64,000 nt of DNA from Paenirhizobium daejeonense (lineage in GTDB: Bacteria; Pseudomonadota; Alphaproteobacteria; Rhizobiales; Rhizobiaceae). Below the pieces are notes generated by a model. The model had not been told where the DNA came from. It ran no database searches and saw only the letters and a program-made list of their open reading frames with translations. Below, piece after piece: positions 1-8,734 of this stretch; positions within the stretch are counted from its first letter, which is position 1; the number at the start of each line of letters is the position of its first letter. The position numbers and the translations under genes were made by a program. The DNA is taken from NCBI RefSeq assembly GCF_014280875.1, contig NZ_JACLAL010000003.1, positions 62,001-126,000 of the forward strand. The letters run 5' to 3'.

Positions 1-198
1 TCCCTGCGGCGTCAGCTTCAGCCGCTTGCCGCCGCGCTCGAAGAGTTGCGTCTTCAGCGTTTCCTCAAGCGTCTTGATCTGGTGACTGACCGCGCCATGG
101 GTGACGTTCAGCTCGCGGGCTGCCGCCGAAATCGATCCGCGTCTGGCGGCTGCCTCGAAGGCGCGCAGCGGATTGAGCGGTGGCAGACGGTGGGACAT
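1..198 (-). CDS. LysR-family transcriptional regulator, N-terminal part (cut by window edge)
   Basis: Only the first 66 codons lie in the window. They form a LysR winged helix-turn-helix: the start reads [20 protein letters not shown], followed by a [20 protein letters not shown] segment and the [15 protein letters not shown] wing. This version is typical of the GcvA-like branch of LysR proteins. The gene is divergent from the agmatinase-family gene, with about 180 bases between the two starts, so it is a likely regulator of the downstream hydrolase and ABC importer (inference from position). The effector-binding domain is outside the window, so nothing can be said about the inducer. Confidence 0.9.
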   Translation of the reverse strand, partial: MSHRLPPLNPLRAFEAAARRGSISAAARELNVTHGAVSHQIKTLEETLKTQLFERGGKRLKLTPQG

Positions 199-376
199 GG
201 TCTCGGTGCTTGTTAGTTTTTCTCACAGCGATTGCTATAACATCGTGAATTGCTTTTCTACCCCCATGCGGCTTAATGCTTACAATAGAGGCAGGCGCCG
301 GAACTGCCGTTTAAACAGTCGTCCGCGGCGGGAACTCCTGTTCCGCAGGGCGTCGGCAAGAAGGGTGAAAGACGAA

Positions 377-1432
377 ATGACTTTCGACGAAAAGCGACTT
401 CAGGAACTGCGCGCCAAATATGGTGACGACAATGCTGGCGAAATCTTCGACGAGAAGTTCGCCAAGGTCGGCGAGAAGATCTTCTCCAACGGCACCCGCG
501 CCGCGCCTTATGCCGGCATCCCGACCTTCCTGTCTGCGCCGCATCGCCCGATCGATCCGGCGGCGCCGGATTTCGGCGACCTGCAGGTAGGGATCGTCGG
601 CGTGCCGATGGACCTCGGCGTGTCCAACCGTCCGGGTTCGCGTTTCGGACCTCGCGCGCTGCGCGCCATCGACCGTATCGGGCCGTACAACCACGTTCTG
701 GAATGCGCACCGATCTTCGATCTCAAGGTTGCCGACATTGGCGACGTGCCGTTCTCCAGCCGCTACCGGCTGGAACTCAGCCATGAGGACATCGAGAAGC
801 ATCACACCAAGATCGTCGAAGCCGGCTTGCTGCCGCTTTCCGTCGGTGGCGATCACTCGATAAGCCATCCGATCCTGAAGGCTGTCGCGAAGAAGCACGG
901 CCCTGTTGGCATGATTCATATCGACGCTCATTGCGATACCGGCGGCGCCTTCGACCAGACCAAGTTCCACCATGGTGGTCCGTTCCGCAACGCAGTGCTC
1001 GACGGCGTGCTGGACCCGACCCGCACCATCCAGATCGGCATTCGCGGCCCGGCCGAATATCTGTGGGAGTTCTCCTACGATTCCGGCATGACCGTCATCC
1101 ATGCCGAGGAAGTGACCGGGCTCGGCATTCCGGCGATCATCGAGAAGGCGAAGAAGATCATCGGCGATGGCCCGACCTATCTCTCCTTCGATGTCGACAG
1201 CCTCGATCCGAGCATTGCGCCCGGCACCGGCACGCCGGAAGTCGGCGGTCTTTCCTCGCGTGAAGTGCTCGAACTCATCCGCGGTCTCAAGGGCATCAAT
1301 CTGGTGGGCGGCGACGTCGTCGAGGTTGCTCCGCAGTATGATGCGACCAACAATACCGCCCATGCGGGCGCTCAGGTTCTCTTCGAAATCCTGAGCCTCA
1401 TGGTCTATAGTCCGGCAATCAAGGGCCGTTGA
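377..1432 (+). CDS. Agmatinase-family ureohydrolase (agmatinase/guanidinobutyrase type)
   Basis: 351 residues. Ureohydrolases remove urea from guanidino compounds such as agmatine, guanidinobutyrate or arginine, using a binuclear Mn centre. The metal motifs are all present: GGDHS (His160), DAHCDT (Asp183, His185, Asp187) and SFDVDSLDP (Asp272, Asp274). I chose the ATG at 377, which begins MTFDEKRLQELRAKYGDD; longer readings upstream run through the divergent promoter region. The N-terminal extension and length fit rhizobial agmatinase/guanidinobutyrase-like proteins better than E. coli SpeB, which is shorter. A polyamine-type importer follows, so imported agmatine or a related guanidino compound is the likely substrate. 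Exact specificity cannot be read from the sequence. Confidence 0.88.
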   Translation: MTFDEKRLQELRAKYGDDNAGEIFDEKFAKVGEKIFSNGTRAAPYAGIPTFLSAPHRPIDPAAPDFGDLQVGIVGVPMDLGVSNRPGSRFGPRALRAIDRIGPYNHVLECAPIFDLKVADIGDVPFSSRYRLELSHEDIEKHHTKIVEAGLLPLSVGGDHSISHPILKAVAKKHGPVGMIHIDAHCDTGGAFDQTKFHHGGPFRNAVLDGVLDPTRTIQIGIRGPAEYLWEFSYDSGMTVIHAEEVTGLGIPAIIEKAKKIIGDGPTYLSFDVDSLDPSIAPGTGTPEVGGLSSREVLELIRGLKGINLVGGDVVEVAPQYDATNNTAHAGAQVLFEILSLMVYSPAIKGR

Positions 1433-1446
1433 GAAACTGGCATTTT

Positions 1447-1477
1447 GCCCGGGGCGGCGCTATCAGGCGTCCCGGGC
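1447..1477 (+). other. Hairpin between the hydrolase gene and the binding-protein gene
   Basis: GCCCGGG at 1447-1453 pairs with CCCGGGC at 1471-1477, closing a loop of 17 bases. No U-run follows, so it is not a classical terminator. A stem just ahead of a highly expressed binding-protein gene often acts as an RNA-stabilising or processing element; that role is inference here. Confidence 0.4.
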
Positions 1478-1532
1478 TCGACTTTACGATAACCAACGAA
1501 GACATAAGCAACGAAGACAAGGGAACAGGACC

Positions 1533-2621
1533 ATGAAAAACATCCTCAACGCTTCCGTCAGCCGCCGCGGCGTGCTGGCCGGCTCGCTTGCCGGCGCCGG
1601 CATGCTCGCCATGCCCTCGATCCTGCGCGCCCAGGACAAGTCGCTGAAGGTCGGCGTCTATGGTGGCTACTTCAAGGATTCCTTCGACAAGAACATCTTT
1701 GCCGAATTCACCAAGGCAACCGGTATCGCCGTCGAATCCGTGGCCGAGCCGACCGGCGAAGCATGGCTGGTGCAGCTCGAGCAGGCCGCAAAGGCCGGCC
1801 AGGCTCCCGCCGACGTTTCGATGATCTCGCAGGTCTCCATGCTCAAGGGCCAGTCCACCGAACTGTGGACGCCGCTCGACATGAACAAGATCAAGAACGC
1901 TTCCGGCCTGATCGACCGTTTCGTCAACAAGTATCCGGACGGGCGCGTTGCCGGTATCGGCGCCGTTGCGTGGTACATCACGCTCGTCACCAACACGGAC
2001 GTCTACAAGGAAGCCCCGACCTCCTGGTCCGCTCTGTGGGATCCGGCAAACGAAGACAAGCTCGGCCTGCTGGCGCTGGTCTCCAACTCCTTCCTCCTGG
2101 AAGTGACGGCCAAGACCCACTTCGGCGGCACCAACGCGCTCGACACCGAGGAAGGCATCCTGAAGGCCTTCGAAAAGCTCGCCGAGGTCAAGCCGAACGT
2201 TCGCCTGTGGTATCGTGACGAAGCCCAGTTCGAACAGGCGCTGAAGTCGGGCGAAATCCCGATGGGCCAGTACTACCACGACGTCACCGGCCTTGCTGCC
2301 GCTGACGGCAACCCGGTTCGCTCGACCTTCCCGAAGGAAGGCGGCATTCAGGATTCCGGTTGCTGGGCCCTGTCGCGCGCATCGACCAAGAGTGAAGAAG
2401 CGCACATCTTCATCGACTACATGTGCCAGCCTTCGATCCAGGCGACGCTGTCGCGCAAGGTCGGCACGGCCCCGACCGTCAAGCGCGAACTGCTCGACCT
2501 GTCGGCCGAGGAATTCGCTGCCGTGTCTTCCGACATCGAGCCGATCACACCGCGCTACGACCTCTATCAGACCAAGTCCGACTGGTTGAACCAGAAGTGG
2601 ACCGAACTGATCGTCGGTTGA
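1533..2621 (+). CDS. Polyamine-type ABC transporter substrate-binding protein (PotD/PotF family)
   Basis: 362 residues. The N-terminus carries a twin-arginine-like signal (SRRGVLAGSLAGAG, then an Ala-rich end near residue 33), so it is likely exported to the periplasm, possibly by Tat. The mature part begins KSLKVGVYGGYFKDSFDKNI and has the extracellular solute-binding family 1 look of PotD/PotF proteins. The ATG follows a purine-rich stretch (GGGAACAGGACC). It heads a four-gene importer (binding protein, ATPase, two permeases) directly after the ureohydrolase. The ligand is probably a polyamine or guanidino compound (inference from neighbours). Confidence 0.88.
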   Translation: MKNILNASVSRRGVLAGSLAGAGMLAMPSILRAQDKSLKVGVYGGYFKDSFDKNIFAEFTKATGIAVESVAEPTGEAWLVQLEQAAKAGQAPADVSMISQVSMLKGQSTELWTPLDMNKIKNASGLIDRFVNKYPDGRVAGIGAVAWYITLVTNTDVYKEAPTSWSALWDPANEDKLGLLALVSNSFLLEVTAKTHFGGTNALDTEEGILKAFEKLAEVKPNVRLWYRDEAQFEQALKSGEIPMGQYYHDVTGLAAADGNPVRSTFPKEGGIQDSGCWALSRASTKSEEAHIFIDYMCQPSIQATLSRKVGTAPTVKRELLDLSAEEFAAVSSDIEPITPRYDLYQTKSDWLNQKWTELIVG

Positions 2622-2713
2622 CCGACGCCTGAACGAAAAACCAATCCAGCACTTGAGGTGGGGTGAGGGTCATGCGACCTTCACCCCACTGTCATCGGAA
2701 CTTTTGCGGAGAC

Positions 2714-3748
2714 ATGATGTCCGGACTGTCGCTCAACGATGTCACGAAACAATTCGGCCCCTTCACGGCGGTCGACAACGTGCAATTGAACGTACCGCAC
2801 GGTACTTTTGTCTGCATGCTCGGCCCGTCCGGCTGCGGCAAGACCACGCTGCTTAGGATGATTGCCGGCCTTGATCTTCCGACCGGCGGATCGATCGTGC
2901 TGGATGGCGAAGACATCACGCAGGTCCCGACACACAAGCGTAATCTCGGCATGGTCTTCCAGTCGCTGGCGCTGTTTCCGCACCTCACCGTCGGCGAGAA
3001 CATCGCCTATCCGCTGCGTATCCGCGGCATCGGTCGCGAGGAGCAGGTGAAGCGCGTGGAGGAACTGCTCGCCATGATCCACCTGCCGGGTTATGCCGAC
3101 CGTCCCGTGACCAAGCTTTCCGGCGGCCAGCGGCAGCGCGTGGCGATTGCCCGGGCGCTCGCCATCTCGCCCAAGCTCTTCCTGCTCGACGAGCCGCTTT
3201 CCGCCCTTGACGCCAAGCTGCGCGAGGCCATGCAGGTTGAACTGCGCAAGCTGCAGCAGCAGCTCGGCATCACCACCATCGTCGTGACCCACGACCAGCG
3301 CGAGGCCATGACCATGGCCGATACAGTCGTGGTGATGAACGGCGGCAAGATCCGTCAGGCGGCAAGCCCGATTGAGATCTACCGCAAGCCGGCGGACCGC
3401 TTCGTCGCGGACTTCATCGGCTCCACCAATCTTCTGCCGCTGACCATCGAAAGCGGTCGCACGCTTGTGCTTGGCCAGCCGGTCGAAGGCATCGCGGCCA
3501 GTGGCCAGAGCGCCTGCAGCCTTTCGGTTCGTCCCGAAGACGTCCGTCTTTCCGCTCCGGGTGAGGGGCGTCTTTCCGGGCGCGTAACCTTCATCCGCGA
3601 TCTCGGCGGCACCATCGAGACATTCATCGACGTTCGAGGCTCCGAAGTGATCGCGGTTTCCACGCCGCGCGAGCGGCCGGTGGTCAGCGTCGGACAGGAA
3701 GTCGGCGTGGTGATCGATCCGCAGACGGCCGTGGTGCTTCCAGCATGA
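2714..3748 (+). CDS. Polyamine-type ABC transporter ATP-binding protein (PotA family)
   Basis: About 344 residues from the ATG at 2714 (a second ATG follows at 2717); GCGGAG just upstream is the ribosome site. It shows Walker A GPSGCGKTT, the signature LSGGQRQRVAIARAL, Walker B LFLLDEPLSALD and a switch His in VVTHDQREAM. The C-terminal ~110 residues form the TOBE-type regulatory domain usual for PotA/UgpC ATPases. It overlaps the next gene by four bases (ATGA), so the permease is translationally coupled. It energises the importer encoded around it. Confidence 0.93.
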   Translation: MMSGLSLNDVTKQFGPFTAVDNVQLNVPHGTFVCMLGPSGCGKTTLLRMIAGLDLPTGGSIVLDGEDITQVPTHKRNLGMVFQSLALFPHLTVGENIAYPLRIRGIGREEQVKRVEELLAMIHLPGYADRPVTKLSGGQRQRVAIARALAISPKLFLLDEPLSALDAKLREAMQVELRKLQQQLGITTIVVTHDQREAMTMADTVVVMNGGKIRQAASPIEIYRKPADRFVADFIGSTNLLPLTIESGRTLVLGQPVEGIAASGQSACSLSVRPEDVRLSAPGEGRLSGRVTFIRDLGGTIETFIDVRGSEVIAVSTPRERPVVSVGQEVGVVIDPQTAVVLPA

Positions 3749-4599
3749 GGCGCGAACCCCCGCAAAAAGCGCTCGACTATGCGCCGCTCGCCTTTCCGGC
3801 GGGCATGCTGATCCTGTTCTTCGTCGTGCCCTTCGGCACGATGATCGCCGTCAGCTTCTTCAAGCGGCAGCAGGGCGGCTTTTACGAGCCGGCCTTCGTG
3901 TTCGACAACTACGCCCGCTTCATCAGCCCGTTCTTTGCCGGCGTTCTCGGTTTCTCGCTGATGCTGGCGATCTCGGTCGCGGTGGTCTGCGTCGTGCTTG
4001 GCATACCCTTCACCTATCTCCTGACGCGCATGTCGCGACGTGCGCAGGTCGTGTGGCTGGTCGCGCTTTTGTCGATCCTGTCGCTCTCGGAAGTCATCAT
4101 CGGCTTTGCATGGTCGACGCTGTTTTCGCGCACGGCCGGCATCACGAACCTGCTGGTCATGATCGGCCTCATGGAAAAGCCCATGGCGCTGATGCCGAAT
4201 TTCGGCGCGGTGCTGACCGGTATGACCTATCAGGCGTTTCCCTATACGGTGCTGGTTCTCTATCCCGCGCTGGTGCGGCTCGACCCGACGTTGACGGAAG
4301 CCGCGCGGACACTCGGCGCGTCGCCGATCCGCGCCTTCTTCACCGTGGTTGTGCCGGCGCTGCGCAACACCATCGTCGCAACGATGATCATGGTCTTCAT
4401 CTTCGCGCTCGGCTCCTATCTTCTGCCGCAGATCCTCGGCCGGCCGCAGCACTGGACGCTGTCGGTGCTGATCACCGATCAGGCGATCTACCAGTCCAAC
4501 ATGCCGTTTGCCGCTGCCATGGCGGTGTTCCTGGTGCTTGTCACGCTTGGCATGGTGGCGCTCACGCTCTTCATCGGACGCAAGGGAGAGGCAGCATGA
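3745..4599 (+). CDS. ABC transporter permease, PotB type
   Basis: 284 residues and strongly hydrophobic, with about six membrane spans. The cytoplasmic EAA loop that docks on the ATPase is visible as TEAARTLGASPIRAFFTVV around residues 185-205. The start codon overlaps the stop of the ATPase gene (ATGA), and its own stop overlaps the next permease start. It is the first inner-membrane half of the polyamine-type importer. Confidence 0.92.
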   Translation: MRREPPQKALDYAPLAFPAGMLILFFVVPFGTMIAVSFFKRQQGGFYEPAFVFDNYARFISPFFAGVLGFSLMLAISVAVVCVVLGIPFTYLLTRMSRRAQVVWLVALLSILSLSEVIIGFAWSTLFSRTAGITNLLVMIGLMEKPMALMPNFGAVLTGMTYQAFPYTVLVLYPALVRLDPTLTEAARTLGASPIRAFFTVVVPALRNTIVATMIMVFIFALGSYLLPQILGRPQHWTLSVLITDQAIYQSNMPFAAAMAVFLVLVTLGMVALTLFIGRKGEAA

Positions 4600-5396
4600 A
4601 CAAGGTGCTGACGCGGATCTATTTCGTCCTGATCGCGATCTTCCTCGCCGCTCCGATCGTCGTCGTCGCCGGTGTGTCGGTCAACGAGAAGCAGAGCCTG
4701 ACCTTCCCGCCGCAGGGCTTTTCGCTTGCGTGGTACGGGGCGATCTTCGCCGATGCCGGCTGGCGTTCGGCCTTCTTCGCGTCCCTCGGGCTGGCGCTCG
4801 CGTCCGCGGCGCTTGCTGTCGTCATAGCGCTTCCGCTGGCATGGTTCCTGTGGCGCCGGCTCGCCCCCTGGGCAAACATCTTCCAGATCCTCGGCATCGC
4901 GCCGTTTACGCTTCCGCCTGTCATCACGGCGCTCGGTCTTCTGACCTTCTGGGCGACGACGGGGTTCTACGGCCAGCCATGGACGGCGGTCATCGGTCAC
5001 GCGATCTTCTTCGTGACGCTGCCGCTCGTGACGCTTTCGCTCGGCTTTTCGGCCATCGACCGCTCCCTGGTCGAGGCGGCCTCGACCATGGGCGCCGACG
5101 ACAAGACGGTGTTCCGCACCGTCGTCCTGCCGCTGATCCGGCCCTATCTGGTGTCCGGTTACGCCTTTGCCTTCGTGCTGTCGCTCAACGAATACATCGT
5201 TGCCTACATGACGGTCGGCTTCACCATGGAGACATTGCCGATCAAGATCTTCAACGCGCTTCGCTATGGCTACACGCCGACGATGGCCTCGGTGACAATC
5301 CTGTTTGTCGTGGTTGCGGCGTTGATCTTCGGTCTCGTCGCGCGATTCGGCGATCTGCCGAAACTTCTGGGCGCGATGGCGGCCGACGACCGCTGA
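4596..5396 (+). CDS. ABC transporter permease, PotC type
   Basis: 266 residues beginning MNKVLTRIYFVLIAIFLAAP. The ATG at 4596 overlaps the previous stop by four bases and is preceded by GGGAGAGGCAGC. The EAA loop reads VEAASTMGADDKTVFRTVV. About six membrane spans. It pairs with the PotB-type permease, and this gene ends the operon; a 640-base non-coding stretch follows. Confidence 0.92.
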   Translation: MNKVLTRIYFVLIAIFLAAPIVVVAGVSVNEKQSLTFPPQGFSLAWYGAIFADAGWRSAFFASLGLALASAALAVVIALPLAWFLWRRLAPWANIFQILGIAPFTLPPVITALGLLTFWATTGFYGQPWTAVIGHAIFFVTLPLVTLSLGFSAIDRSLVEAASTMGADDKTVFRTVVLPLIRPYLVSGYAFAFVLSLNEYIVAYMTVGFTMETLPIKIFNALRYGYTPTMASVTILFVVVAALIFGLVARFGDLPKLLGAMAADDR

Positions 5397-5854
5397 TCGA
5401 TGGCTTGTTTCGACTGCCGGCGGTGCGAATTGTTGCCGGTGGTCGTTTATCTTGCGGAAACCAAGAATTTTATCCGCATTTTATCAATTCATTCAGATTT
5501 GCGGCCTAACCATTTCATCGTTCCGGGACGGGAGTCCGCGCATGAAGTTGCGGATGGTGACAAATGGGGAATGGGGCACATGACGTGCGCAGGACGAACC
5601 GCGTTCATCGCGGATGCAAGCGGGTCCATGGATCCGTGGCCGGATACCGGCCGAAAGTCCCTGCAGGGCAGGGATATGACAGTTTTCGCCAAGCGCTTGG
5701 AGCGCAGGCCTTCTCAATTCCACATCGGACGGTTAACCGGTCGCTCAGCGCTGCCAGACGCATGCGATGCGCGCGGCCTGCAACCCAGCCGACAGCCCAT
5801 CACCGTGTGGTGAGGTTTCGATAGACGTGATCGGTTCTCTGTTTTCAGGGGACT

Positions 5855-6018
5855 GGTACGGCATCTATCGATACCGTTTCGCACCGCATGGCGAACGGCC
5901 TCTGGCCACGGTAGATGCCGTGGGAGGAATCTGGCGCCCCCACCCCCCTAGTCGGGTTCCTCCTATCCTATTCCAATGGTACGGCCGGCATGAGAAAGCT
6001 CAGCCGGCCGTATTTGTT
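5855..6018 (+). ncRNA. Candidate structured RNA or structured 3' UTR downstream of the polyamine importer
   Basis: The gap 5397-6033 holds no convincing coding sequence; the possible reading frames have no family resemblance. Its right third is unusually structured. ACGGCATCTA (5858-5867) pairs with TAGATGCCGT (5912-5921). Inside, CCGTTTCGC (5874-5882) pairs with GCGAACGG (5891-5898) with one bulged T. GGCC-TCT-GGCC lies at 5897-5907. GGAGGAA (5923-5929) pairs with TTCCTCC (5957-5963). The series ends in a strong hairpin followed by TATTTGTT. This could be a small RNA or the folded 3' end of the importer transcript. I do not recognise a known RNA family. Confidence 0.35.
5980..6018 (+). terminator. 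Terminator-like hairpin
   Basis: TACGGCCGGC (5980-5989) and GCCGGCCGTA (6003-6012) form a perfect 10-bp stem with a 13-base loop, followed on the + strand by TTTGTT. The U-run is short. It lies between convergent transcription units (importer from the left, mmsB from the right) and may stop both. Confidence 0.55.
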
Positions 6019-6033
6019 CCATGACGTTGTGGA

Positions 6034-6909
6034 TCAGCCCCGCAGCATCTCGATGATGGCGGAGAAATCCCGGCCGCCATGTCCCTGCTTGGCGAAGAGA
6101 TCGAACAGTTGCGCCGCTTCGGCCCCGAGCGGGGTGGCTGCGCCGCAGCCAAGTGCTGCTTCCTGCGCGAGCTTCAGGTCCTTCAGCATCAGGGCCGCTG
6201 CAAAGCCCGGTCTGTATTCGTTGTTGGCGGGAGAGGTCGGAACAGGGCCGGGGACCGGGCAATAGGTGTTTATCGACCAGCACTGGCCCGACGATGTCGA
6301 TGCGACGTCGAACAGCGCCTGGTGGGAGAGGCCGAGCTTCTCCCCGAGCGCGAAGGCCTCGCATACCCCGATCATCGAAATGCCAAGGATCATGTTGTTG
6401 CAGATCTTGGCTGCCTGTCCCGCGCCGCTTCCGCCGCAATGAACGATCTTCTTGCCCATGGCTTCGAGAAGGGGATGGGCATTGGCGAATGCGCCGTCGC
6501 TGCCGCCGGCCATGAAGGTGAGGGTGCCGGCCGCCGCTCCGCCGGTGCCGCCGGAGACCGGCGCATCGAGCGATATGCAGTCGGCTGCGGCCGCCAGTTC
6601 ATGGGCGCGGCGGGCACTGTCCACGTCGATGGTCGAGCAGTCGATCAGCAGGGTGCCGGGCTTCACCGTCTTTACGAGATCGCCCCAGACCGAGAGGACG
6701 TGAACGCCCTTCGGCAGCATGGTGACGACGGCCTCGGCATCGGCGGTCGCCTCATCGAGCGATGTGGCCGGTGCAACGCCGTAGCCTGCCGCCGCCAGAA
6801 GAATTTCCGAGGACAGGTCGAAGCCCTTCACCCTGTGGCCTGCCTTGACCAGATTGGCGGCCATCGGGCCGCCCATGTTGCCGAGACCGATGAATGCGAT
6901 GTTCGTCAT
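6034..6909 (-). CDS. mmsB: 3-hydroxyisobutyrate dehydrogenase
   Basis: 291 residues. It oxidises 3-hydroxyisobutyrate to methylmalonate semialdehyde with NAD, a late step of valine breakdown. The beta-hydroxyacid dehydrogenase signatures are clear: FIGLGNMGGPMAANLVKAGH at residue 5 (dinucleotide-binding site), the substrate loop DAPVSGGTGGAAAGTLTFM, and catalytic Lys in GSGAGQAAKICNNMILG. It lies 24 bases downstream of the GMC oxidoreductase gene on the same strand, so the two are probably co-transcribed. The enzymes that normally precede it in valine breakdown are encoded about 18 kb away (24570-26812), not beside it. Confidence 0.88.
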   Translation of the reverse strand: MTNIAFIGLGNMGGPMAANLVKAGHRVKGFDLSSEILLAAAGYGVAPATSLDEATADAEAVVTMLPKGVHVLSVWGDLVKTVKPGTLLIDCSTIDVDSARRAHELAAAADCISLDAPVSGGTGGAAAGTLTFMAGGSDGAFANAHPLLEAMGKKIVHCGGSGAGQAAKICNNMILGISMIGVCEAFALGEKLGLSHQALFDVASTSSGQCWSINTYCPVPGPVPTSPANNEYRPGFAAALMLKDLKLAQEAALGCGAATPLGAEAAQLFDLFAKQGHGGRDFSAIIEMLRG

Positions 6910-6933
6910 TTCGTGTTTCCTTCCTTCGCGGGT

Positions 6934-8529
6934 TCAGCGGTTGTCCGCCAGGATCATTTCGGCCGCCTTTTCGGCGATCATGATTGTCGGGGAATTGGTG
7001 TTGCCGGAGGTGATGGTCGGCATGATCGAGGCATCCGCAATCCTGAGCCGTTTCAGCGCCCGCATCCTGAGGCGGGGATCGACCACGCTTTGCTCGTCGG
7101 AGCCCATGCGGCAGGTGCCGACCGGATGGAAGATGGTCATGCCGATGTCGCCTGCGGCGTGGGCCAGTTCCTCGTCGGTTCCGTAGCGGGCACCGGGCTT
7201 GAATTCCTCGGGGCGATAGCGGGCGAACGACGGCTGCTCTGCAATCCGCCGCGTCAGCCTGATGGCTCTGACCGCGATCTCGCGGTCGGCGGGGGTGGAG
7301 AGATAATGCGGCGCGATCACGGGCTTGGCGGCGAAGTCGGGAGCGCTCAGATGCACCGAGCCGCGGCTTTCCGGGCGAAGATTGCACACACTTGCGGTGA
7401 TCGCCGGAAAGGGGTGAACAGGCTCGCCGAACTTTTCCAGCGTCACCGGCTGGACGTGATATTGCAGGTCCGGCGTTTCCTTATCGGGGCCGGAGCGGGT
7501 GAAGATGCCGAGCTGGCTCGGCGCCATGGCCATGGGGCCAGATCGTTTCAGCAGATATTCCAGCCCGATCGCGGCCTTGCCATAGAGGCTCGATGCCTTT
7601 TCGTTGAGCGTCGGAACACCGGTGACCTTGAAGGCCATGCGGAGCTGCAGGTGATCCTGCAGGTTTTCGCCGACGTCGCGTACCTCTTTCACCACATCGA
7701 TCCCTGCCTGCTGCAACACGTCGCCGCGACCGATGCCGGAGAGTTCGAGGATCTGCGGCGAGCCGATGGCGCCGGCAGAGAGCACGGTCTCGCGGCGGGC
7801 CATGAAGCGTTTCGCCACGCCGTCATGATACACCTCGACGCCGGTGACGGCGCCGTCCTCGATCAGCAGACGCATGACGTGGGCCTTGATCAGCACCGTC
7901 AGGTTGCCGCGCTTGACGGCGGGACGCAGGAAGGCCTTGGCGGTGTTCCAGCGGATGCCGGAGCGCTGGTTGACGTCGAAATAGCCGGAGCCCTCATTGG
8001 TGCCGCGGTTGAAGTCGGCGGTCTCGGGGATGCCGGCCTCTTTCGCCGCCTGCTGGAAGGCTTCGAGCACCGCCCAGCGGACGCGGGCCTTTTCGACGCG
8101 CCATTCGCCGCCGGCACCATGCATCTCGTCACCGCCCTTGTAGAAATCCTCGGATTTGCGGAAGAGGGGCAGCACATCGTCCCAGCCCCAGCCGTCGCAG
8201 CCCATCTGCCGCCACTGGTCGTAATCACGGGCCTGACCGCGCATGTAGATCATGCCGTTGATCGAGGAGCAGCCGCCGAGCACCTTGCCGCGTGGATAGC
8301 TGAGTGAACGGCCGTTCAGGCCTTCCTCCTTCGCCGTGGTGAAGCACCAGTCGGTTCGCGGATTGTTGATGCAATAGAGATATCCGACGGGAATATGGAT
8401 CCAGTGATAATTGTCGGATCCCCCGGCTTCCAGCAGCAGGACGCGGTTGTTCCTGTCGGCGGACAGCCGGTTGGCCAGGACGCATCCCGCCGAGCCGGCG
8501 CCGATGACGATGTAGTCGTAAGTCTCCAT
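6934..8529 (-). CDS. GMC-family FAD oxidoreductase (choline/alcohol dehydrogenase type)
   Basis: 531 residues. The FAD-binding motif DYIVIGAGSAGCVLANRLS is at the N-terminus, the GMC signature GKVLGGCSSINGMIYMRG near residue 85, and the catalytic His region HPVGTCRMG near residue 465. Family members oxidise alcohols such as choline or medium-chain alcohols to aldehydes. Lying between mmsB and an amide/amino-acid ABC importer, it probably acts on the imported compound or its product (inference). The substrate is not evident; the name choline dehydrogenase should not be assumed. Confidence 0.85.
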   Translation of the reverse strand: METYDYIVIGAGSAGCVLANRLSADRNNRVLLLEAGGSDNYHWIHIPVGYLYCINNPRTDWCFTTAKEEGLNGRSLSYPRGKVLGGCSSINGMIYMRGQARDYDQWRQMGCDGWGWDDVLPLFRKSEDFYKGGDEMHGAGGEWRVEKARVRWAVLEAFQQAAKEAGIPETADFNRGTNEGSGYFDVNQRSGIRWNTAKAFLRPAVKRGNLTVLIKAHVMRLLIEDGAVTGVEVYHDGVAKRFMARRETVLSAGAIGSPQILELSGIGRGDVLQQAGIDVVKEVRDVGENLQDHLQLRMAFKVTGVPTLNEKASSLYGKAAIGLEYLLKRSGPMAMAPSQLGIFTRSGPDKETPDLQYHVQPVTLEKFGEPVHPFPAITASVCNLRPESRGSVHLSAPDFAAKPVIAPHYLSTPADREIAVRAIRLTRRIAEQPSFARYRPEEFKPGARYGTDEELAHAAGDIGMTIFHPVGTCRMGSDEQSVVDPRLRMRALKRLRIADASIMPTITSGNTNSPTIMIAEKAAEMILADNR

Positions 8530-8734
8530 GTCTCACTCCGCAGGGTACCGTCGCGCGAACGTGCGGTTCGCGCAGCGGCATTCCGATATGTTGTGTCGAT
8601 ATGCCTGAGCCAGCGGGATGCCGGCCCTGGCCTGAAGCGCATCGCGATCCTTCAGATTCGCTCCCTGCGCTTCAATTCTTTGCTTTCCTGCATGTCGTTG
8701 CCACAAACCGCAGCCCGTTCTTGCGGGATATGTT

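Noticed and set aside
5400..5813. Possible 137-codon gene after the polyamine importer
   Set aside because: Mixed composition with no family resemblance and no ribosome site. It lies in a gap that otherwise looks non-coding.
6079..8307. Very long open frame (742 codons) on the + strand
   Set aside because: It runs antisense to mmsB and the GMC oxidoreductase, both of which have full family motifs. Long antisense frames are expected in GC-rich DNA, and the translation has low complexity with no family pattern.
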